Program-made: the position numbers and the translations under genes
The notes under the pieces: model-generated
What the model saw: only the letters and a program-made list of their open reading frames with translations
Databases searched by the model: none
Told to the model about the DNA's origin: nothing
Part shown: positions 54,867 to 60,059 of the stretch, in pieces
How the letters are laid out: every line of letters begins with the position of its first letter
Numbering within the stretch: position 1 is the stretch's first letter
Origin: an uncultured Butyricimonas sp.
GTDB taxonomy: Bacteria > Bacteroidota > Bacteroidia > Bacteroidales > Marinifilaceae
Assembly (NCBI GenBank): GCA_944321845.1
Contig: CALUMT010000006.1
Location: forward strand, 1-60,059
Reading direction: 5' to 3'
Length of the DNA: 60,059 nt

Positions 54867-55775
54867 TCAGTTTCCTAAAATCTGACCGAACCCGCATAAC
54901 AGGGACATCAACAGGGTGGCCAATGACAATCGTTTCAATTCAGAATCCAAGGCTTTTCCCTGCCCACGGACAACCCGTCCAAGATGAGCCAACAACAGGG
55001 GATAAGCCAACAGAAAAAGGTATCCGCTCCAACCTGCCGGATGCATTAACGTGTACAACAGCATGGCCGATATGGCTAATGTCATAATGACGTAATGGTA
55101 ACGTTTGGCCCCTTTAAGTCCCAGTTTCACGGGCAAGGTACGTTTCCCGCAAACGGCATCATTCTCCATGTCGCGGATATTATTCATATTGAGGACTCCG
55201 GCAGAAAGCCACCCCACGGCTGCAGCCGGTAGCAAGATAATCCACGGGAACTGTCCGGACATGGCAAAATAACTTCCCACGACACTGACCAGACCGAAAA
55301 AGATGAACACGAACAGGTCTCCTAGGCCCTTGTAGCCATAAGCATCACGCCCTACCGTGTATTTGACCGCGGCCACAATGGAAGCCGCCCCTGCCAACAA
55401 CAGGGTCAGGCTTTTCCAGTTAAGCAAATCCCGGAATGCCTCGTACACGAGCAGACTACCCGTGACAACCGCGATTCCCCCGACAACAACCATCGCCCGA
55501 ATCATCTCCCGCTTGGACAAGGCCCCGCTTTGGGCGCTGCGGATAGGGCCAAGACGACGCTCATTGTCCGTCCCCTTGTCCAGGTCTCCCACCTCATTCG
55601 CCAGATTGGACAAAATCTGCAAGGCCATCGTGGTCAACAAGGCCCAAGCGAAAGTATAGCCATTGAAATAACCGTCAGCAGCCGCCAGCAATGCCCCGAG
55701 AATTACCCCGGAGAGGGACAGCGGCAAGGTCCGCAACCGGAAACTGACAATATAGGCCTTAATCTTGCGGTTCAT
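54867..55775 (-). CDS. menA: 1,4-dihydroxy-2-naphthoate polyprenyltransferase
   Basis: A 302-residue UbiA-family membrane enzyme that joins an isoprenoid chain to 1,4-dihydroxy-2-naphthoate in menaquinone synthesis. The first Asp-rich motif is NLANEVGDLDKGTDNERR and the second is NNIRDMENDAVCGKRTLPV, each binding Mg-diphosphate. About nine helices are visible. Menaquinone is the quinone of anaerobic Bacteroidota respiration to fumarate. Its start lies inside the end of the S1-domain gene (17-bp overlap). Confidence 0.95.
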   Translation of the reverse strand: MNRKIKAYIVSFRLRTLPLSLSGVILGALLAAADGYFNGYTFAWALLTTMALQILSNLANEVGDLDKGTDNERRLGPIRSAQSGALSKREMIRAMVVVGGIAVVTGSLLVYEAFRDLLNWKSLTLLLAGAASIVAAVKYTVGRDAYGYKGLGDLFVFIFFGLVSVVGSYFAMSGQFPWIILLPAAAVGWLSAGVLNMNNIRDMENDAVCGKRTLPVKLGLKGAKRYHYVIMTLAISAMLLYTLMHPAGWSGYLFLLAYPLLLAHLGRVVRGQGKALDSELKRLSLATLLMSLLCGFGQILGN

Positions 55776-56607
55776 TCAATCGTAATTCTTTAGCACCGAT
55801 ATATACCTTCCGTTGTTTGAAAAGTCCCCCGACCGCCTTCTTGTAATTCTTTTTACTGCAACCGAACAGGCGGTATATTTCCTCCGGCTCACTCTTGTCC
55901 GAAATGGGAAGTACTCCCCCGTTCTCCTGCAATTTCTGCAATATCCGGGCAGACAGGCTGTCAATTTGCCCATGGCCGTCGTTCCGCTGCAGGATACAGT
56001 CGATCTTACCGTCCTCCCGTACCCGCTTGATGTAGCCGGTCACGGTCTGTCCCACCTCGATAGGCTGGAATATCTCGTTCGCGTAAAGTACGGCCTCATG
56101 TTTTCTGTTCACGATAACGGTATATCCCAATTCCGTGCGGCGGGCCACAATGAGTTCGACCTCCTCGCCGGGGATATAGTCTGCCGGTTCCCGATTAAGG
56201 AATTTATACCATTTGGTGGTAGCCACAATACGGTCCGTGGTCGCATCCACGTAAACATAGACGAAATATTCCTTACCGACCTCCATCCGGTCCCGCTGCT
56301 CGCGGAACGGCACCAGCAGGTCTTTCCGCAATCCCCAGTCCAGGAATGCCCCCACTCGGCTGGTACCCACTACCTTCATCAACTTGAAATCACCGACCAC
56401 GGCCTTGGGTTGGGTCATCGTGGCAATAATCCGGTCCTCGGAGTCGAAATAAATGAACACCGTCAGTTCATCACCCTCCTTGCAATCGGCCGGAGCCGTC
56501 TCCCGGGGCAACAGGATCTCACCCCAGTATTCCCCTCCGTCCAGATAAACCCCGAAATCAACGGTTTTCACAACGGTAAGGGTATTGTATTCTCCTAATT
56601 TTATCAT
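55759..56607 (-). CDS. CvfB family S1-like RNA-binding protein
   Basis: A 282-residue protein of the CvfB family: three S1-like beta-barrel domains in tandem (LGEYNTLTVVKTVDFGVYLD; LMKVVGTSRVGAFLDWGLRK; then the LIVARRTELGYTVIV region) and a C-terminal winged-helix domain (EEIYRLFGCSKKNYKKAVGGLFKQRKV). Such proteins bind RNA and affect translation or virulence gene expression in Gram-positives; the role in Bacteroidota is unknown. It overlaps menA by 17 bp and follows a small unknown gene by 20 bp. Confidence 0.9.
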   Translation of the reverse strand: MIKLGEYNTLTVVKTVDFGVYLDGGEYWGEILLPRETAPADCKEGDELTVFIYFDSEDRIIATMTQPKAVVGDFKLMKVVGTSRVGAFLDWGLRKDLLVPFREQRDRMEVGKEYFVYVYVDATTDRIVATTKWYKFLNREPADYIPGEEVELIVARRTELGYTVIVNRKHEAVLYANEIFQPIEVGQTVTGYIKRVREDGKIDCILQRNDGHGQIDSLSARILQKLQENGGVLPISDKSEPEEIYRLFGCSKKNYKKAVGGLFKQRKVYIGAKELRLNEPQD

Positions 56608-56627
56608 GCCTGTAAAATGTATTATCC

Positions 56628-56981
56628 TTAATCTTTTTTCATCCGGGTAAACGTGAATTTCCCGGAAACGCCCTGCGTATCCTTACTGCGCCCGGTTATC
56701 GTGTCCTCGTCCACGAGTGTCCCTTGCCAGCTGTCCAGTTCATAGAAGATTTCCTGCTCGGAATAAATGATATCGTAATTTTCAGCTTTTATCTTCACCC
56801 GATTTTCTTTCACCGTCCCGGAGATTTCTTCCTGCAGCATATAGGGCTCTTCCCCGATCATCTCATCCGTAAATATGATTTTACCACTCAGCTTATTCCC
56901 CTCCTGTTTCAATAAAAGCTCTCCTTTGGCCTTCCCGTAAAGGTAATCTTCCTCGTATTTCCATTTTCCTGTCAAATCCAT
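56628..56981 (-). CDS. Small beta-rich protein of unknown function
   Basis: A 117-residue protein without signal peptide. It opens with MDLTGKWKYEEDYLYGKAKG and has alternating short strands (GELLLKQEGNKLSGKIIF, NRVKIKAENYDIIYS, TFTRMKKD), a pattern like a small lipocalin-type or beta-sandwich fold that starts with GxW. I do not recognise the family. It is 11 bp after mazG and 20 bp before the CvfB gene on the same strand, so it is likely co-expressed with both. Confidence 0.7.
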   Translation of the reverse strand: MDLTGKWKYEEDYLYGKAKGELLLKQEGNKLSGKIIFTDEMIGEEPYMLQEEISGTVKENRVKIKAENYDIIYSEQEIFYELDSWQGTLVDEDTITGRSKDTQGVSGKFTFTRMKKD

Positions 56982-56992
56982 ACCCGACTATT

Positions 56993-57784
56993 TTATTCAT
57001 GTTCCATTGCTTTTGCCTCGTCCCAGTAAGCATCCATTTCCTCAAGAGACATTTCCGTGAGCGGTTTTCCAATCTCGGCAGCCCGTTCTTCGACATGGGA
57101 AAAGCGGCGGATAAACTTACGGTTCGTCTTTTCCAAGGCATCTTCCGGGTTGATTCCGTAAAGCCGGGCAGCATTCACCAGCGCGAACAACAGATCGCCG
57201 AATTCCTCTTCCAGGTTAGCAGAAGCGTCCCGACGCATCTCGGTTTCCACTTCCTGCAACTCCTCCCGTACCTTATCCCACACATCTTCCTTGTTTTTCC
57301 AGTCAAAACCTACACCCCGCACCTTATCCTGAATCCGGTAAGCCTTGATCATGGCAGGCAAGGTGGAAGGTACACCTTCCAACACCCGATGTTTGCGCCC
57401 TTTTTCCTTCAACTTCAATTGCTCCCAGTTACGGGACACGTCATTCTCGTCATTCACCTTCACTTCCCCGTAAATATGAGGATGACGGTATCGCAATTTC
57501 TCGCATATCTCGGTCAATACATCCGTGATATCAAACTGCTGTTGCTCCTGCCCGATAACGGAATAGAAAACGACATGCATCAATATATCTCCCAACTCCT
57601 TCTTCACTTCCTGAAAATCCTGCTTCAGTATGGCGTCGCCCAATTCGTAGACCTCCTCCACGGTCAAATTGCGCAAGGATTCCAGGGTCTGTTTCTTATC
57701 CCAGGGACATTGCACCCGCAAGGTTTCCATGATTTCAAGCAGTTCGGCAAAGGCTTCTTTCTGCTTCGTGTAATCTTTCCCCAT
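56993..57784 (-). CDS. mazG: Nucleoside triphosphate pyrophosphohydrolase
   Basis: A 263-residue MazG that hydrolyses nucleoside triphosphates to monophosphates and protects against damaged nucleotides and prolonged (p)ppGpp alarm states. Both MazG repeats are present: the first with CPWDKKQTLESLRNLTVEEV and the metal motif EVKKELGDILMHVVF, the second with EEFGDLLFALVNAARLYG. The open frame starts four codons earlier at a TTG, but the ATG at 57784 (MGKDYTKQ) is the better start. It heads a minus-strand run toward menA. Confidence 0.95.
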   Translation of the reverse strand: MGKDYTKQKEAFAELLEIMETLRVQCPWDKKQTLESLRNLTVEEVYELGDAILKQDFQEVKKELGDILMHVVFYSVIGQEQQQFDITDVLTEICEKLRYRHPHIYGEVKVNDENDVSRNWEQLKLKEKGRKHRVLEGVPSTLPAMIKAYRIQDKVRGVGFDWKNKEDVWDKVREELQEVETEMRRDASANLEEEFGDLLFALVNAARLYGINPEDALEKTNRKFIRRFSHVEERAAEIGKPLTEMSLEEMDAYWDEAKAMEHE

Positions 57785-57901
57785 GACTATATTCAATTTA
57801 TGCTATTCAATCGACAAATAAATTCTAAATCCCAACGACTGTATTCTAAATTATTTTGCCTATTTTGCACCTGCAAAAATAAGTGATTTATTTTAAGTTC
57901 C

Positions 57902-58849
57902 ATGATAGAGAGGAAAATAAGTATCGGGAATATAGACCCTATTGATTTTTATGGCGTTAACAACTCAAAATTCACAACGTTAAAGGAATTCTTTCCCAAA
58001 TTGAAAATCACGGCAAGAGGTGACGAAATCATCGTTCAAGGAGAAGAAAGCGAGATCGAAATCCTCATTTCCAAAATCAATGCCCTGCTGGAACATTACA
58101 ATAAATACAATATGCTCACGCTGGCCAACCTGAAAAGGATTGTTCTGGAAGATAAAACGGTGGAGGATCCGGAAGACCCGGCTTCCATTATCGCGTTCGG
58201 CAATAATGGTAAAATTATCCGGGCACGCACGGCACACCAACGGGAACTCGTGGAACTGGCCAAAAACAACGACCTGTTGTTTGCGACAGGACCCGCCGGT
58301 TCCGGTAAGACCTACACGGCAATCGCCCTGGCGGTAAAAGCTCTCCGCAACAAAGAGGTGAAGCGCATCATTCTGAGCCGCCCGGCCGTTGAGGCCGGGG
58401 AAAATCTCGGATTTTTACCGGGCGACCTGAAGGAGAAGGTGGATCCTTACCTGCAACCCCTATACGATGCCCTCTCGGACATGATACCCCCGAGGAAACT
58501 GACCGAGTACCTGGAATCCGAAGTCATCCAGATAGCCCCATTGGCCTATATGCGGGGACGTACGCTGAATGACGCATTCGTGATTCTCGATGAAGCCCAG
58601 AACACCACACGCAACCAACTGAAAATGTTCCTTACCCGTATGGGTATCAACGCAAAATTCGTCGTGACTGGTGACATGAGCCAAATTGATCTCCCGAACC
58701 GGGGCGAATCCGGCCTACGCCACGCCTTTCAGTTGCTGCAAGGCATCAAGGGCATAGCCTTTGTCGAGTTTGATAACAGCGACATCGTGCGCCATCGGTT
58801 AGTGAAGGAGATTGTAAAAGCCTATGACAATGAATCTAAAACTAAATAA
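57902..58849 (+). CDS. phoH: PhoH-like ATPase
   Basis: A 315-residue PhoH family protein, a P-loop ATPase often linked to RNA turnover and ribosome maturation. An N-terminal KH-like region (about 1-100) is followed by Walker [21 protein letters not shown] at about residue 128, then [20 protein letters not shown], Walker [21 protein letters not shown] and the [12 protein letters not shown] motif. The order matches short PhoH proteins. It is divergent from mazG and 22 bp upstream of purC. Confidence 0.94.
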   Translation: MIERKISIGNIDPIDFYGVNNSKFTTLKEFFPKLKITARGDEIIVQGEESEIEILISKINALLEHYNKYNMLTLANLKRIVLEDKTVEDPEDPASIIAFGNNGKIIRARTAHQRELVELAKNNDLLFATGPAGSGKTYTAIALAVKALRNKEVKRIILSRPAVEAGENLGFLPGDLKEKVDPYLQPLYDALSDMIPPRKLTEYLESEVIQIAPLAYMRGRTLNDAFVILDEAQNTTRNQLKMFLTRMGINAKFVVTGDMSQIDLPNRGESGLRHAFQLLQGIKGIAFVEFDNSDIVRHRLVKEIVKAYDNESKTK

Positions 58850-58871
58850 TAAATTTAACAAGCAAGATAGC

Positions 58872-59822
58872 ATGGAAGCGATTGTAAAAACGAATTTCAA
58901 ATTCCCGAAACAAAAAGACGAGTATGTCGGCAAAGTTCGGGACGTGTACAACATCAATGACGAGTACCTGGTAATGCTAGTTTCTGACCGTATTTCCGCC
59001 TTCGACGTGGTATTACCCAAAGGAATTCCCTACAAGGGACAAATCCTGAATCAGATTGCAGCCAAATTCCTCGACGCTACGGCTGATATCGTTCCAAACT
59101 GGAAAATAGCCACCCCGGATCCAATGGTAACCGTGGGACACAAATGCGAACCGTTTAAAGTGGAAATGGTTATCCGCGGTTATTTGGCCGGCAGTTCCTG
59201 GAGAGAATACAAGGCCGGGAATCGTACGCTCTGCGGTCTGCCCTTACCGGAAGGTATGGTAGAGAACCAAAAGTTCCCGACACCCCTGATCACCCCGACC
59301 ACGAAAGCCATGGAGGGACATGACGAGAATATTTCCCGGGAAGAAATTATCGCCAGCGGTCTCGTGAGCAAAGAAGATTACGAAGCCATCGAGAAATACA
59401 CCTATGCATTGTTCCAACGCGGAACGGAGATCGCGGCTAAAATGGGATTGATTCTCGTGGACACCAAATACGAATTCGGAAAGAAGGACGGCAAAATCTA
59501 CCTGATCGACGAAATACATACCCCGGATTCCTCCCGTTATTTCTATGCCGAAGGGTACGAGGAAAGATTAGCCAAAGGCGAGAAACAACGCCAACTCTCC
59601 AAAGAGTTCGTCCGTGAATGGTTAATGGATAACGGCTTCCAGGGCAAGGAAAATCAGCAGGTACCTGAAATGACCCCTGAAGTAGTTAACAACATCACGA
59701 ACCGTTACATCGAATTGTACGAAAATATCACGGGCAGCAAATTCGAGAAAATCGAATCCAGCAACGTACTGGAGCGCATCGAGAAGAACGTGAACGAGTG
59801 CCTGAGTACATTACTAAAATAA
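58872..59822 (+). CDS. purC: Phosphoribosylaminoimidazole-succinocarboxamide synthase
   Basis: A 316-residue PurC (SAICAR synthetase), which joins aspartate to carboxyaminoimidazole ribotide with ATP in purine synthesis. Hallmarks are [20 protein letters not shown], the [20 protein letters not shown] block, [24 protein letters not shown] and the [19 protein letters not shown] end. I use the ATG at 58872 because starts further left overlap phoH and lie outside the conserved region. A strong terminator follows, and no other pur genes are in the window. Confidence 0.96.
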   Translation: MEAIVKTNFKFPKQKDEYVGKVRDVYNINDEYLVMLVSDRISAFDVVLPKGIPYKGQILNQIAAKFLDATADIVPNWKIATPDPMVTVGHKCEPFKVEMVIRGYLAGSSWREYKAGNRTLCGLPLPEGMVENQKFPTPLITPTTKAMEGHDENISREEIIASGLVSKEDYEAIEKYTYALFQRGTEIAAKMGLILVDTKYEFGKKDGKIYLIDEIHTPDSSRYFYAEGYEERLAKGEKQRQLSKEFVREWLMDNGFQGKENQQVPEMTPEVVNNITNRYIELYENITGSKFEKIESSNVLERIEKNVNECLSTLLK

Positions 59823-59843
59823 AACGGTCGTTTAACGATACAG

Positions 59844-59880
59844 GAAGAGCGTCTCAAGTCTGAGACGCTCTTCTCTTTTT
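59844..59880 (+). terminator. purC terminator
   Basis: A perfect 13-bp stem (GAAGAGCGTCTCA at 59844-59856 and its complement at 59861-59873) with a 4-nt loop, followed by TCTTTTT. It ends the phoH-purC transcript. Confidence 0.95.
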
Positions 59881-59916
59881 ATATCCTTAAACCAGCTCCA
59901 ACCAAAATGTTCAAGT

Positions 59917-59954
59917 AAAAAAAGAGAGGCTGTCATTCAGACAACCTCTCTCTC
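59917..59954 (-). terminator. rRNA operon terminator
   Basis: On the minus strand GAGAGGTTGTC and GACAGCCTCTC (one G-U pair) close a 5-nt loop and are followed by TTTTTTT. It lies directly after the 5S gene and ends the rRNA operon. Confidence 0.93.
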
Positions 59955-59960
59955 GAAATT

Positions 59961-60059
59961 CGGCACCTACCTACTCTCCCACCAAAAGGCAGTACCATCG
60001 GCGCGGGCGGGCTTAACTTCTCTGTTCGGGATGGGAAGAGGTGGATCACCGCCGCTAGA
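59961..60059 (-). rRNA. rrf: 5S ribosomal RNA, 5' end cut by the window
   Basis: The minus strand reads GGCGGTGATCCACCTCTTCC, CATCCCGAACAGAGAAGTTA, AGCCCGCCCGCGCCGATGGT and ACTGCC, the conserved 5S helices and loops, and ends with GTGGGAGAGTAGGTAGGTGC. About ten bases at the 5' end lie beyond the window. The 23S and 16S genes are expected further right, since the operon is read leftward. Confidence 0.95.

Overview
The window comes from a member of the Bacteroidota, most likely order Bacteroidales. Odoribacteraceae such as Butyricimonas or Odoribacter is my best guess, but it is inferred from gene content and not from a search. Supporting signs are a SusC/SusD pair behind a FecI-type sigma factor and FecR anti-sigma factor, promoters with the TTTG-N19/20-TAnnTTTG pattern in place of -35/-10 boxes, the atpDC-BEFHAG gene order with a short epsilon subunit, DUF4251 and DUF4468 proteins, and an Mpi-type serine recombinase.

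Layout. 1-665 is non-coding with a long hairpin and an 11-bp phased pentamer array, followed by an MFS transporter (+). 2.0-13.0 kb (-) is one import locus: ECF sigma, FecR, SusC, SusD, a lipoprotein resembling import-associated zinc hydrolases without their HExxH motif, a FISUMP-domain lipoprotein, and two tandem exported thioredoxins. 13.1-17.1 kb (-) holds a GH29 fucosidase, cinA and an M48 protease. 17.5-19.1 kb (+) is class I fumarase. 19.4-22.4 kb (-) is an ArsR repressor with its operator and an 878-residue sulfur-handling fusion (CoA-disulfide-reductase-like, rhodanese, TusA, DsrE). Rubredoxin, miaA, an acidic-tailed protein and a class V aminotransferase follow (-).

25.7-31.1 kb (+) is a housekeeping run: rsfS, ftsH, cdsA, psd, panB and an RluA-type pseudouridine synthase. 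Next come a TlpA-like protein, a THUMP-like methyltransferase, a DUF4251 protein, an acyl-CoA ligase with an Nramp transporter, and an exported DUF4468-flavoredoxin fusion. 38.6-45.3 kb (-) is the complete F1Fo ATP synthase operon. A lone 6-phosphogluconolactonase homologue (+) has a changed catalytic motif.

46.4-51.3 kb (-) is the most interesting part. A three-gene polysaccharide export, tyrosine kinase and phosphatase cassette (Wza, Wzc, CpsB) is preceded by two inverted copies of a Hin/Mpi-like crossover site, a strong promoter, and an Mpi-family serine invertase. The arrangement suggests a DNA-inversion switch in the leader of the cassette. 51.4-54.9 kb (+) is a cobalamin riboswitch followed by a B12 ABC importer. 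menA, cvfB, a small unknown and mazG (-) follow, then phoH and purC (+). The window ends inside a 5S rRNA on the minus strand, the tail of an rRNA operon lying to the right.
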